Below are positions 37,155 through 46,451 of a stretch of 64,000 bases of DNA, in pieces. This DNA comes from an uncultured Neomegalonema sp. (lineage in GTDB: Bacteria > Pseudomonadota > Alphaproteobacteria > Rhodobacterales > Rhodobacteraceae), in assembly GCA_937911325.1 (NCBI GenBank), contig CALDSD010000041.1, positions 1-64,000 on the forward strand, written 5' to 3'. The notes beneath the pieces are model-generated. The model was not told the origin of the DNA. It saw nothing but the letters and a program-made list of their open reading frames with translations, and did not search any database. Position numbers and translations under genes: made by a program. How positions within the stretch are numbered: position 1 is the stretch's first letter; each line of letters starts with the position of its first letter.

Positions 37155-38198
37155 TTGGCGAAACCCGCGGGTCGCAATTCAGTCGAAACCGCCAGCGCTT
37201 CGGGCGTCGCGTCGAGCGCCCAAGCCTTTGACCGGTTGCAGGCTTTGGTGGCCGAGGATCTCGAGCAGGTCAACCAATTGATCCAACAGCGCATGGTTTC
37301 CGAGCATGCGCCGTTGATCCCGGAACTCGCCGCCCATCTCGTCGGCGCCGGCGGGAAAAGGCTGCGGCCGATCCTGACCTTGGCGGCGGCGCGACTGTGC
37401 GGATACGAAGGCGCGCATCACATCCGTCTCGCGGCGACGGTCGAGTTCATTCACTCCGCCACCCTGCTGCACGACGACGTGGTCGATGAAAGCGCTCTGC
37501 GACGCGGCCAGGCCACGGCCAACATCCTATGGGGCAACAAGCCCAGCGTTCTTGTGGGCGATTTCCTGTTCAGCCGCTCGTTCCAGTTGATGGTTGAGAC
37601 AGAGAGCCTCCGGGTGCTCGAGATCCTCTCGAACGCGTCCGCCATCATTGCCGAGGGCGAGGTTCTACAGCTTTCGATGGTGAACAAGATCTCCGAGGAC
37701 GACAGCATTTACATGCAAGTGATCCGAGGCAAGACCGCAGCCTTGTTCGAGGCTGCGACGCAGGTCGGCGGCGTGATCGCAGGCGTGTCGCCTGAACAGG
37801 AAGCCGCGCTCGCCACCTATGGCGACCGGCTGGGCGTCGCATTCCAGCTGGCGGACGACGCGCTGGACTACGGCGGGCTGGAAGCGCGGATCGGGAAATC
37901 CATCGGCGACGACTTCCGGGAAGGCAAGGCGACATTGCCGGTGATCCGCGCCTATCAGGCCGCTGACGCGGAGGAGCGCGCCTTCTGGAAGCGGTGCATC
38001 GAGAAGCGCGATCAAACGGACGATGACCTAGACCACGCTCTGAAGCTGATTGCGAAACACGGCGCGCTGGAAGCGACTTTGATGGAAGCACGCGACCATA
38101 TCGACGCCGCGCGAAGCACGCTGAAGGCGTTCCCCGAAAGTCCGGTCCGTCAGGCGCTGGAAGACGTCGCCGAGTTCGTCGTCGCGCGAGCGTCCTAA
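37155..38198 (+). CDS. ispB: Polyprenyl (octa/decaprenyl) diphosphate synthase
   Basis: A 347-aa trans-isoprenyl diphosphate synthase with both aspartate-rich motifs: LLHDDVVDESALRRG and QLADDALDYGG, and GGKRLRPIL for IPP binding. It is the long-chain type that makes the ubiquinone side chain; chain length (C40 or C50) cannot be read with certainty. The TTG start at 37155 follows GGAG at 8 nt. It is divergent from the DUF2007 gene. Confidence 0.9.
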   Translation: MAKPAGRNSVETASASGVASSAQAFDRLQALVAEDLEQVNQLIQQRMVSEHAPLIPELAAHLVGAGGKRLRPILTLAAARLCGYEGAHHIRLAATVEFIHSATLLHDDVVDESALRRGQATANILWGNKPSVLVGDFLFSRSFQLMVETESLRVLEILSNASAIIAEGEVLQLSMVNKISEDDSIYMQVIRGKTAALFEAATQVGGVIAGVSPEQEAALATYGDRLGVAFQLADDALDYGGLEARIGKSIGDDFREGKATLPVIRAYQAADAEERAFWKRCIEKRDQTDDDLDHALKLIAKHGALEATLMEARDHIDAARSTLKAFPESPVRQALEDVAEFVVARAS

Positions 38199-38201
38199 GT
38201 C

Positions 38202-38822
38202 CTAAGCCCGTTTCGAGAGCGCGGCCAACACCCCCATCGCCATCAACGCGCCGCCGCCCACGCGGTTCACGGCGCGCCGAACGCTCGGGCGTGCGATGCG
38301 CTGACCCATTTTGTCCGCCAACAGCGCGAAAAACCCGGCGTTCAAAGCAGCCAGTCCGACAAATGTCGCCACCATCACCGTGAGCTGCGGAGCCAGGGCT
38401 GACGCCGGGTCGATGAATTGAGGAACGAACGCGACAAAGAAGATGATGCCCTTGGGGTTGGTCGCAGTGACCGCGAAGGCGTGCAGCGCCATTTTCGGAC
38501 CCGAGAGGCGCGGCGCCTCAGACCGGGTCGCGTCGTCGACCGGGGCCCGCCACAGTTTCCAGCCCAGGTACAGAAGGTATGCGGCGCCGATCCAGCGCAG
38601 CAGGGTAAAGAGCTCTGCGGAGCTCAACAGCAGCGCGCCAAGACCCAGCACCGAGGCGGTCATCGCGACGAGATCTCCCATAGCGACGCCGAACACCATC
38701 CACAAGCCGGCGCGCCGACCCGCTGAAAGCGCATACGAGCAAACCAACAGGATCGTCGGGCCAGGGATCATCAGGACCACGACACAAGCGGCGGCGAAAG
38801 CGAACCAGACATCGATGCTCAT
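38202..38822 (-). CDS. LysE/RhtB family amino-acid exporter
   Basis: A 206-aa membrane protein with LMIPGPTILLVCSYALSAGR near the start and AVTATNPKGIIFFVAFVPQF in the middle, the LysE/RhtB signatures. It is the second LysE-type gene in the window; the first is at 8911. It is convergent with ispB, 3 nt apart, and downstream of ispE. Confidence 0.9.
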   Translation of the reverse strand: MSIDVWFAFAAACVVVLMIPGPTILLVCSYALSAGRRAGLWMVFGVAMGDLVAMTASVLGLGALLLSSAELFTLLRWIGAAYLLYLGWKLWRAPVDDATRSEAPRLSGPKMALHAFAVTATNPKGIIFFVAFVPQFIDPASALAPQLTVMVATFVGLAALNAGFFALLADKMGQRIARPSVRRAVNRVGGGALMAMGVLAALSKRA

Positions 38823-38837
38823 TTCTCAACGATCCTT

Positions 38838-39704
38838 TTAAGCCCGCGACGCCAACACCGGCGCGGCTGCGACCCACCATTCGGGCTCCGACAGGCGCAG
38901 CTCGGATGCGGCATCCAGCGCAGTGTTCTCGCGTTCGAACAATCCAAAACATGTCGCGCCGCTGCCCGACATGCGCGCAAACCTGCAACCAGCGCGGGAT
39001 CGCACCGCATCCAGAACCCCCGAAATCACCGGACGAAGCATTTGCGCCGGCGGCTCCAGATCATTGCGCGTCAGCGCGAGCCACTCGATGAGATCGTCAA
39101 GCGCGTCAAACCGCTCGGGACGCGACGGCAAACTCGGATTGCGCCGCTCGGAGAGCAAGCGGAAGACTTCCGGCGTTGCGACGCCAACCCCAGGATTGAC
39201 CAGCACCATCCAGAACTCGGGCATCGCGGGCGCTGGCGACAAGTCGTCGCCGACGCCTTCCATCATGACGGGCAGAGACTCAAGACAAACCGGAACGTCT
39301 GCGCCGAGATCAAGCGCGATCTCCGCAAGCTTGGCGCGCGGCAAGTCCAGTCGCCACAGATCCGACAATAGCCGCAACGCTGCAGCGGCGTCAGCCGATC
39401 CGCCTCCGATGCCGCTTGCGACAGGAAGCCGTTTGTCGAGATGCAACGCGGCGCCGGTCGGCGTCGGAGAGTGGTCCGCCAACGCCAGGGCTGCTTGGAG
39501 GACAAGATTGTCGGCGCCAGCGTCCAGCTCGACGCCAAATGGTCCATCGAGCGCCAGGCTGAGAACCCGACTCTCCTCCGCATGGAGCAGGTCGCCAAGC
39601 TCCGGAAAGACGACCAGGCTCTCCAGTCGGTGGTATCCATCAGGCCTTTGGCCAACCACGTGAAGGCACAGGTTGACTTTCGCCCGTGCGAGTCGAGCCG
39701 TCAT
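38838..39704 (-). CDS. ispE: 4-(cytidine 5'-diphospho)-2-C-methyl-D-erythritol kinase
   Basis: IspE is the kinase of the MEP isoprenoid pathway. The 288-aa GHMP kinase has AKVNLCLHVVGQRPDGYH, the ATP loop LPVASGIGGGSADAAAALR and the C-terminal ARMSGSGATCFGLF. It follows the TPR gene by 33 nt and precedes the LysE gene by 15 nt, so the three are likely co-transcribed. Confidence 0.95.
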   Translation of the reverse strand: MTARLARAKVNLCLHVVGQRPDGYHRLESLVVFPELGDLLHAEESRVLSLALDGPFGVELDAGADNLVLQAALALADHSPTPTGAALHLDKRLPVASGIGGGSADAAAALRLLSDLWRLDLPRAKLAEIALDLGADVPVCLESLPVMMEGVGDDLSPAPAMPEFWMVLVNPGVGVATPEVFRLLSERRNPSLPSRPERFDALDDLIEWLALTRNDLEPPAQMLRPVISGVLDAVRSRAGCRFARMSGSGATCFGLFERENTALDAASELRLSEPEWWVAAAPVLASRA

Positions 39705-39737
39705 TCGAAGCCTTTGCGTCCGGAAGACCTTACGGGC

Positions 39738-41519
39738 TTAACCGCCATTCGCCGGCGTCTCATCGGTTTCCGCCGGCGCGACATCCTCGGCCCCGACATC
39801 CGCCTGCCGCGGCGTCTCGCCCTCGTCGGCAGCTCTTGCTTCGTCCGCAAGCACCTGGTCGAGGCCGACTTCGAGCTTACGCAGGATCCGTTTGCGATCC
39901 TCGTCCGTCGGGTTGAACGACAAGGACCGTTTCCATTGGAACTCCGCCTCAAGACGACGGCCGACTTGCCAGAGCGCATCTCCCAGATGGTCAAGGATCA
40001 CCGGCTCGACCGGGTCGAGACGGACGGCCTCCTCGAGCTTTTCAGCCGCCGCCTCATAATCGCCTATGCGGTAGAAAAGCCAACCGAGAGAGTCGACGAT
40101 GTAGCCCGACTCCGGGCGTTCGGCGGCGGCGCGCTCGAGATAGCCCCGCGCCTCGTCAAGGCGGCGGCGCTGCTCGATCAGGCTGTAGCCGAGGTAATTC
40201 AGCACGTCTGGCTCGTTCGGGCGCAACTCAAGCGCCATCAGGAAATTCTCCTCGGCGCGATCCCAGTCGCCTGTGCGTTCCAGACAGATCCCTCGGCGGT
40301 AATAGATCGACCAGTGACGCTCATTCATGCGACCGATGCGGGCCAGGCCGTTGTCGAACGCCTCCACACATTCAGCAAAGCGTTGTTCGCCGCTCAGGAC
40401 CTGCGCCAGTGCAAAATAAGGCGTCGCATTCTCGTCCTTCAGCTCCGCCAACGCGCGCAGAGCCTCGATCGCGTCCTCGACGCGGTCCATCGATCGCAGC
40501 GCCGAGGCGATGCCAACCTGGCCCTGTTCGTAGACTGAATCGTCCTTGCCAATGCGGCCGTAAGCGTCGGCCGCGGCTTCAAAGCGGTCTAGCTCCAACA
40601 GGATGTCCCCGATCAGGAGATCGGCCTCCGGATAATCCGCCGCCAGGTGCAGCGACAAGCGCGCATAGAGCAGCCCAAACCGACCGCTATCCTCGTTGCT
40701 GAGGGCGCCGGCCAACCCAAACAAGGCGTCAGCAGCTCCCTCTTGAGGCGACGACACGACCAAAGCCAAGGCACGGCCGGCCTCGAACTCCTCCAGACCA
40801 GAGATCATCGCCGCACTGCCGGGATCGTTGGCGGCGCCGGCTTCGAAGAGCTCCCTGGCCTGCTCCAGTTCTCCCAATTGGCTCAACACGGCGCCACGGG
40901 CCTGGACCATTCGGGTCGAAGGCGTGTTGGCGGCTTCGAACGCTTCGGCCATATATGCTTCGGCTGCGTCAAACCGTCCGTTCAGCGCGGCCACGTGACC
41001 GGCGTGCATACGCCCGAACACGCGATAGATCGCGCTGTTTTCGAGGGACTCGAAATCCGCAAGCGCGCCGTCCACGTCGCCTTCGCCGGCTTTCGCCCAA
41101 GCAAGCAGCAAACGCACCATCAGCGAGTTCACGGCGTCGCCGCTTGTCACCTGCAGCCGTTCTCGCACGGCCTCAAACCGGCCTTCTCGAATTTCGTCGA
41201 CCGCGAGGGTCAGGTTCGCGATCCGATCATCCGGCGCGCTCGTCTCGAGCTGACGCGCAATCGGCAGCGCCTTCTCAAGTTCCCCTGACAAAACCGAGTA
41301 AAACAACGCCTGCGACATCAACCGGGTGTCGCCAGGCGCGCGGATCAGCGCTCTTCGCCAGAAATGCGCCGCTTGTTCGAAATTGTTCTCAACGACAGCG
41401 TGGCGCGCCGCCAGAAACGACCCGGACAACGACTGCGCAAAGGCTGGCGCCGCAGAAGCCGTGAAACTTAAGGCGGCTAAACCGATGACGCCGATGAAAC
41501 GGGAAGCGGTGACGCGCAT
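39738..41519 (-). CDS. Secreted tetratricopeptide-repeat protein
   Basis: A 593-aa protein with a signal peptide (RFIGVIGLAALSFTASAAPA, cleavage after AFA) and TPR repeats along most of its length, clearest at RRGICLERTGDWDRAEENFL, VLNYLGYSLIEQRRRLDEAR and DSLGWLFYRIGDYEAAAEKL. The C-terminal 50 residues are acidic and low-complexity. It probably acts in the periplasm as a scaffold. Ortholog-like genes sit next to ispE in many alphaproteobacteria. Confidence 0.88.
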   Translation of the reverse strand: MRVTASRFIGVIGLAALSFTASAAPAFAQSLSGSFLAARHAVVENNFEQAAHFWRRALIRAPGDTRLMSQALFYSVLSGELEKALPIARQLETSAPDDRIANLTLAVDEIREGRFEAVRERLQVTSGDAVNSLMVRLLLAWAKAGEGDVDGALADFESLENSAIYRVFGRMHAGHVAALNGRFDAAEAYMAEAFEAANTPSTRMVQARGAVLSQLGELEQARELFEAGAANDPGSAAMISGLEEFEAGRALALVVSSPQEGAADALFGLAGALSNEDSGRFGLLYARLSLHLAADYPEADLLIGDILLELDRFEAAADAYGRIGKDDSVYEQGQVGIASALRSMDRVEDAIEALRALAELKDENATPYFALAQVLSGEQRFAECVEAFDNGLARIGRMNERHWSIYYRRGICLERTGDWDRAEENFLMALELRPNEPDVLNYLGYSLIEQRRRLDEARGYLERAAAERPESGYIVDSLGWLFYRIGDYEAAAEKLEEAVRLDPVEPVILDHLGDALWQVGRRLEAEFQWKRSLSFNPTDEDRKRILRKLEVGLDQVLADEARAADEGETPRQADVGAEDVAPAETDETPANGG

Positions 41520-41534
41520 GCGTTGGTCCTTTTC

Positions 41535-41552
41535 GACAGGGCCAACCCTGTC
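41535..41552 (-). promoter_or_regulatory. Leader hairpin before the TPR gene
   Basis: A perfect 7-bp inverted repeat (GACAGGG, 4-nt loop, CCCTGTC) lies just upstream of the AAGGA ribosome binding site of the TPR gene. On the minus strand the first arm overlaps a TTGACA sequence. It could be a promoter element or a leader structure. Confidence 0.35.
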
Positions 41553-41699
41553 AAAAACAGAACCGGCATACCGCCATCTTGGCTGCTCTCAGCCACGCGG
41601 CAAGCCCTAGTCGACCCGAAACCCGGTTAAATCGGAGAAAACAACGCGCAAATTTTGGCGATCGTCGGCATCGCGCACGCTGCCGACCCCCACCGAGAC

Positions 41700-43349
41700 C
41701 TACATGTTGGGGTAGTTCGGCCCCTCGCCACCTTGGGGCGTCGCCCAGTTGATGTTCTGAGACGGGTCCTTGATGTCACAGGTTTTACAGTGGACGCAGT
41801 TCTGCGCGTTGATCACGAACCTCGGCTCTGCGCCTTCCTCGCGAACGACCTCGTACACTCCAGCGGGACAATAGCGCTGCGCTGGTTCGTCGTATCGCGG
41901 CAGGTTCGTCGAGATCGGCACCGCTGCGTCTTTCAGCTGCAGATGGCTTGGCTGATCTTCTTCATGGTTCGTGAAGGAGAACGCGACATTCGTCAGCCGG
42001 TCGAACGAGAGCACCCCGTCTGGGCGCGGATACTCGATCGGTTGGTGCTGTGAAGCCGGCTCGGTCGCCGCAGCATCTGTCTTGCCATGTTTGAGCGTCC
42101 CGAACAGCGTGCCGCCGAAGATGTTGGCGAACCACATGTCGAGCCCGCCCAAGGCAAGGCCGCCCGCGAGGCCGTACCGCGACCACAACGGTTTGACGTT
42201 GCGCACACGCTTGAGGTCCTGTGCGACGTCGGACGTCTGGAAAGCCGACCAGAAATCAGACAGTTCATCCCCGGCGCGGCCGGTGCCGATCGCTTCAGCC
42301 ACATGCTCCGCCGCCAGAATCCCCGACAGCATCGCGTTATGGCTTCCCTTGATCCGCGGCACGTTCACAAGCCCGGCCGAACATCCGATCAGCAATCCGC
42401 CCGGGAAGCTCATCTTCGGCACGGACTGCCAGCCGCCCTCGGTTATCGCGCGGGCGCCGTACGAGATCCGTTTTCCGCCTTCCAGCACCTCGGCGATCAT
42501 CGGATGATGCTTGAAGCGCTGGAACTCCATGTATGGGAAAAGATGCGGGTTCTTGTAGTTCAGGTGAACGACGAAGCCGACATAAACCTGATTGTTTTCA
42601 AGGTGGTACATGAACGAGCCGCCGCCGGCGCGCCCGCCCAAAGGCCATCCCATCGTATGGCTGACCAGCCCCTGCTTGTGTTTGGCCGGGTCGACTTCCC
42701 ATAGTTCCTTCATGCCGATCCCGAACTTCGGCGCATCGCTGTCGGCGTCGAGCTCGTACCGATCGATCAGCTGCTTTGCGAGGCTGCCGCGCACGCCCTC
42801 GGCAATCAGGACGTATTTGCCGTGCAGCTCCATGCCCGGTTCATACGCCGGGCCTTCGCTACCGTCCTTCTGGACGCCCATAACGCCCGCGACGACGCCT
42901 TTGAGCTCTCCATTCTCACCGTAGATCGGCTCCGAAGCAGCAAAGCCCGGGAAGATCTCAACGCCCAGACCCTCCGCCTGCTCCGCCAGCCAGCGACAGA
43001 CGTTGCCCAGGCTGACGATATAGGCTCCGTGATTGCTCATCAGCGGCGGCAGCATCATGTTCGGCAGGCGCAAGTCGCCGTTTGGGCCAAGCACATAGAA
43101 CCGATCGTCGGTGACCTCGGTATTGAACGGCGCGCCCAGAGACTTCCAATCGGATCCGAACAGCCGCTCCATGCCGATCGGGTCGACGACGGCGCCTGAC
43201 AGGATATGCGCGCCGACTTCCGAGCCTTTCTCCAGCACGCAAACCGAAAGGTCGTCCCCGGCGATCTGCTTGAGCTTGATCGCCGCGGACAGTCCCGCCG
43301 GTCCAGCGCCGACGATGACGACGTCGAACTCCATTGCCTCGCGTTCCAT
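41700..43349 (-). CDS. Electron transfer flavoprotein-ubiquinone oxidoreductase
   Basis: ETF-QO is a membrane-bound flavo-iron-sulfur enzyme that passes electrons from ETF, reduced by acyl-CoA dehydrogenases, to ubiquinone. The 549-aa protein has the FAD motif DVVIVGAGPAGLSAAIKLKQ, ILSGAVVDPIGMERL and the C-terminal 4Fe-4S ligands in QRYCPAGVYE and NCVHCKTCDIKDPSQNINW. ATG 43349 is preferred to the earlier frame start because it begins just before the FAD motif. It can serve Mcd and beta-oxidation. Confidence 0.95.
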   Translation of the reverse strand: MEREAMEFDVVIVGAGPAGLSAAIKLKQIAGDDLSVCVLEKGSEVGAHILSGAVVDPIGMERLFGSDWKSLGAPFNTEVTDDRFYVLGPNGDLRLPNMMLPPLMSNHGAYIVSLGNVCRWLAEQAEGLGVEIFPGFAASEPIYGENGELKGVVAGVMGVQKDGSEGPAYEPGMELHGKYVLIAEGVRGSLAKQLIDRYELDADSDAPKFGIGMKELWEVDPAKHKQGLVSHTMGWPLGGRAGGGSFMYHLENNQVYVGFVVHLNYKNPHLFPYMEFQRFKHHPMIAEVLEGGKRISYGARAITEGGWQSVPKMSFPGGLLIGCSAGLVNVPRIKGSHNAMLSGILAAEHVAEAIGTGRAGDELSDFWSAFQTSDVAQDLKRVRNVKPLWSRYGLAGGLALGGLDMWFANIFGGTLFGTLKHGKTDAAATEPASQHQPIEYPRPDGVLSFDRLTNVAFSFTNHEEDQPSHLQLKDAAVPISTNLPRYDEPAQRYCPAGVYEVVREEGAEPRFVINAQNCVHCKTCDIKDPSQNINWATPQGGEGPNYPNM

Positions 43350-43529
43350 CCGCGCCACTCCCTTGCCTCGGCGCACAACGACGCGCCGACCTGCCTCATG
43401 AATTCCGTCGTCAGGAAACTAGGGGGCTGAAGCAGCGCTCGTCAAACGGGCAACGGCGCCTTTCGCACCGTCCGCGACGACCTGACGCCGGTTTATCGAC
43501 GTCTGCGTAAAGCCAATCAGCTTGGAGGA

Positions 43530-44117
43530 TTAGAGCCGCAGCTTCTCTTGAAGCTGAAATACCATCTCGGGCTGGTCGCTCGGCTGGATCTGATGATAGG
43601 TGAAGACGCCGTCCTCGTCCCGCTCGGAAGCGCCTTGCTGAACGTAGCGCTCCTGGCCGCTCGTGATCTCATAAAGCTCGTGGAACCAGGCCCCGCCTTG
43701 GAACCGGCTCACCCGGCGGAAGTCGCGCCAACGCCCGTCTTCGCCCTGAAACGAGAACTCGCATCGCCCGTCGACCGCCGCGCAATCATGCGGCTCCCAC
43801 GAGATCACGGCGCCGCCGTCGCGCGACCGGACAATTCGACCGTCGAGATCACGCCAATACGTGCGCCACGGCGCAGCGCCGCTCTGCGCGCTGTCGAGAG
43901 ACCGATGCACCTCCCAGACGTGCTCGTCGCCAACCAGGCCCCGGTAAACTCGAACGATCTGCTCCAGCCCGGGTCGATTGGACGTGAAGACATAGGCGTC
44001 GCCCGGCGTCAGGCGCGCAAAGGTCTCGGACGCCAGGACGGCGCTGGCGCTGCTGGCGGCGACGGTCAACGCGGCGAGACCAAGCGCGACGGCTCGGCAA
44101 ATCAGCGGCTCTCTCAA
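43530..44117 (-). CDS. Hypothetical secreted protein
   Basis: A 195-aa protein with a signal peptide (ICRAVALGLAALTVAASSAS, cleavage after VLA) and a beta-rich mature part with many aromatics (APWRTYWRDLDGRIVRSRD, GAWFHELYEITSGQERYV). I do not recognise the family. The TTG start at 44117 is chosen because AAGGAG lies 6 nt upstream; an in-frame GTG at 44144 lacks such a site. It is divergent from the glycosylase gene. Confidence 0.7.
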   Translation of the reverse strand: MREPLICRAVALGLAALTVAASSASAVLASETFARLTPGDAYVFTSNRPGLEQIVRVYRGLVGDEHVWEVHRSLDSAQSGAAPWRTYWRDLDGRIVRSRDGGAVISWEPHDCAAVDGRCEFSFQGEDGRWRDFRRVSRFQGGAWFHELYEITSGQERYVQQGASERDEDGVFTYHQIQPSDQPEMVFQLQEKLRL

Positions 44118-44292
44118 ATTCGTCTCCTTGCGAAATCTTCTCACTTATCGCCCGAAATGCGGCGTTTCCCTTGTAAAACGCAGCGCTGGTCGAGATCCGT
44201 CGTCGCCAGAAAGGCGTCCATCGGGCGTCGACGAGGCGTCAGCGGGCCTCCCACCGCTTGCAAATTCCCTCGATACCACGATTTTGGACGCC

Positions 44293-45120
44293 ATGGTCGA
44301 CGCGATTGACGATTCACAGCTCCGCGCGGATATGTTGGCGGCGCTCGCATGGCAGGTTGAACTGGGAGCGGACGAAGCGATCGCCGACGCCCCGACCGAC
44401 CGCACGCAGCTCACACGCGCGCCCAAAGCCGCCGCCGCAGCGAAACGACAGGACCGGGCGCAGGATCAGGCGCAGGACCACGACACGGGCCCAGCGGAAG
44501 ACCCGGTTCGCGCCGCAAACGACCTCGCGGCGAATGCGCAATCGATCGAGCAGCTTCGCGACGCGCTCTTAGGCTATGACGGCTCGCCTCTGAAGACCGG
44601 GGCTCGGAACACTGTTTTCGCAGATGGAAACCCAGCCGCGGAGGTCATGGTGATCGGCGAAGCGCCTGGCCGCGACGAGGATCGCGAAGGAAAGCCGTTT
44701 GTCGGCCGCTCCGGTCAGTTGCTCGATCGGATGTTGGCGGCGATCGGACTGAACCGCGCCAGCGAGGACCCCGCGACCAGCGCGTATATCACCAACGTCA
44801 TTTTCTACCGGCCGCTCGAGAACCGAACGCCAGACGACGCCGAAGTCCAGAAGCTTCTGCCCTTCACCTTGCGCCATATCGCGTTGGCGCAGCCCAAGGT
44901 CGTGCTGTGCGTGGGCAACGTGCCGGCGAAACACCTGATGCAGGCGAAGACCGGGATCACACGCTTCCGCGGGTCTTGGAGCGACGTGCCGAGCGCCTCT
45001 GGCTCCGTTCCCGCGTTAGCGACGTTCCACCCCGCCTATCTACTGCGTCAGCCCGACGCCAAACGCTTCGCGTGGCGCGACCTCATCAGCCTGCGAGAGA
45101 AGCTCGAGAGCCTGCAATGA
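44293..45120 (+). CDS. Uracil-DNA glycosylase, family 4/5-like
   Basis: A 275-aa uracil-DNA glycosylase of the thermophilic-type (family 4-like) clade, removing uracil from DNA. Motifs: [47 protein letters not shown] and the His motif [13 protein letters not shown]. The four Fe-S cysteines of classical family 4 are not found: the usual Cys in the GCPLK-like segment is Ser98 ([10 protein letters not shown]) and the middle cysteines are replaced. The only Cys nearby is in [10 protein letters not shown]. The start is uncertain (44293 ATG). It overlaps moaB by 4 nt. Confidence 0.85.
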   Translation: MVDAIDDSQLRADMLAALAWQVELGADEAIADAPTDRTQLTRAPKAAAAAKRQDRAQDQAQDHDTGPAEDPVRAANDLAANAQSIEQLRDALLGYDGSPLKTGARNTVFADGNPAAEVMVIGEAPGRDEDREGKPFVGRSGQLLDRMLAAIGLNRASEDPATSAYITNVIFYRPLENRTPDDAEVQKLLPFTLRHIALAQPKVVLCVGNVPAKHLMQAKTGITRFRGSWSDVPSASGSVPALATFHPAYLLRQPDAKRFAWRDLISLREKLESLQ

Positions 45121-45680
45121 CGCAAAAGCCCAATGAAGACCGGATCGATCAATCAGCGGAATTCGTACCCGTTCGGATCGCGGTTCTGACGCTGTCCGAT
45201 AGCCGAACGCTGGCCGAGGACCGCTCTGGCGACGTGCTGGTCGGTCGGATCGCCGAAGCGGGTCATATTCTCGCGGATCGCGACTTGCTCAAGGATGATT
45301 TGGACGCCGTCGCGACCCGACTTCAGGTCTGGGTCGACAACCCGGAGGTCGACGTAGTGATCTCGACTGGCGGGACAGGGCTGACCGGGCGCGACATCAC
45401 CGTCGAAGCCCATCAACGCGTCTACGAGAAAGAGATCGAAGGCTTCGCCGCCCTCTTCCACATGATCTCCGCCCGCAAGATCGGAACGTCGACAATGCAG
45501 TCCCGCGCCTGCGCCGGCGTCGCGCATGGCACCTATCTGTTCGCGCTGCCGGGCAGCCCCGGCGCCTGCAAGGACGGGTGGGACGAGATCCTGAAATGGC
45601 AGCTCGATATTCGCCATCGGCCCTGCAATCTCGTCGAGATCATGCCGCGTCTCGAGGAACACCGCCGAGCGGCCAGCTGA
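45117..45680 (+). CDS. moaB: Molybdenum cofactor biosynthesis protein MoaB
   Basis: A 187-aa MoaB/MogA-like protein that adenylates molybdopterin. It has VRIAVLTLSDSRTLAEDRSG, VVISTGGTGLTGRDITVEA and LFALPGSPGACKDGWDEIL. The ATG overlaps the glycosylase stop (ATGA), so the two are coupled. Other moa/moe genes are not in the window. Confidence 0.93.
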   Translation: MTQKPNEDRIDQSAEFVPVRIAVLTLSDSRTLAEDRSGDVLVGRIAEAGHILADRDLLKDDLDAVATRLQVWVDNPEVDVVISTGGTGLTGRDITVEAHQRVYEKEIEGFAALFHMISARKIGTSTMQSRACAGVAHGTYLFALPGSPGACKDGWDEILKWQLDIRHRPCNLVEIMPRLEEHRRAAS

Positions 45681-45774
45681 AGACGGTTTTTTAACCAGCT
45701 TTCTCAACGCGATCTCAAGCGATTAACGATTAATGTCCTCTGCAAAAGAGAAGCAGAGAGCAGGACGGCTGAAG

Positions 45775-46380
45775 ATGCCGACACGACGCGATTTTCTGAT
45801 CGGCGGACAAATGGTCGTCGCGACAAGCGTTTTATCAGGCTGCGGTTGGTTTCGCTGGGGCGACGGCGGCTCGGATCGGCGCGTCGCGCGCGGCGGCGGC
45901 CGTTTGTTTGAGCCAAATGACCGGCGTTTGACGACCGATCACATCATGGTCGATCATCTTCGCCGCTACGAGACCCTGCAATTGAACGCCTATAGCGGCC
46001 CCAGCGGCATGACGTTGATCGGGTATGGCCATGCAAAATACGCCCGCATGGGAATGCGGATCACCCCGAACCAGGCTGAAGAGCTGTTGTGGTACGACGT
46101 GCGCAATCACGAGGCTGGGGTAAAGCGTCTGCTGCACCGGCCAATCCGCGTCAACGAGTTCTCGGCGATGTCCGCGCTCGCCTTCAATGTCGGCGTCGGG
46201 GCCTTCTCGAAGTCGTCGATCTTGAAGCGGTTCAATCGGAACGACCGGCGTGGCTCCGCAGACGCCTTCCTCCTGTGGAACAAGTACCGAAAGAACGGGA
46301 TCTTGACGGTCAGCGGACACCTCTCACGCCGCAGAGCGGACGAGCGTCGTCACTTTTTGGGACAGTCAATCATAATTTAG
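45775..46380 (+). CDS. GH24 lysozyme-like lipoprotein 1 (Tat signal)
   Basis: A 201-aa protein with a twin-arginine signal (PTRRDFLIGGQMVVATSV) and lipobox LSGC, so a Tat-exported lipoprotein is predicted. The mature part is a phage-type lysozyme (GH24): RRYETLQLNAY has the catalytic Glu (Glu66), followed by TLIGYGH, NEFSAMSALAFNVGVGAF and RRRADERRHFLGQ. It could cleave peptidoglycan. ATG 45775 is chosen because it starts the signal; an ATG at 45733 is possible. First of three related genes in a row. Confidence 0.85.
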   Translation: MPTRRDFLIGGQMVVATSVLSGCGWFRWGDGGSDRRVARGGGRLFEPNDRRLTTDHIMVDHLRRYETLQLNAYSGPSGMTLIGYGHAKYARMGMRITPNQAEELLWYDVRNHEAGVKRLLHRPIRVNEFSAMSALAFNVGVGAFSKSSILKRFNRNDRRGSADAFLLWNKYRKNGILTVSGHLSRRRADERRHFLGQSIII

Positions 46381-46415
46381 CCCATTGACTCCCGATTCTG
46401 TATATTTTGTGATAG

Positions 46416-46444
46416 TTATCCACAGGTGATTGTCTGTGGGGATA
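46416..46444. promoter_or_regulatory. Consensus DnaA box in an inverted repeat
   Basis: TTATCCACA at 46416-46424 is the perfect consensus DnaA box. With the next base it forms TTATCCACAG, which can pair with CTGTGGGGATAA (46433-46444) allowing a 2-nt bulge. The second arm includes the GGGGA that would serve as ribosome binding site for the gene starting at 46452, so the hairpin might hide it. The region is A/T-rich relative to its surroundings. Confidence 0.5.
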
Positions 46445-46451
46445 AATTGCT

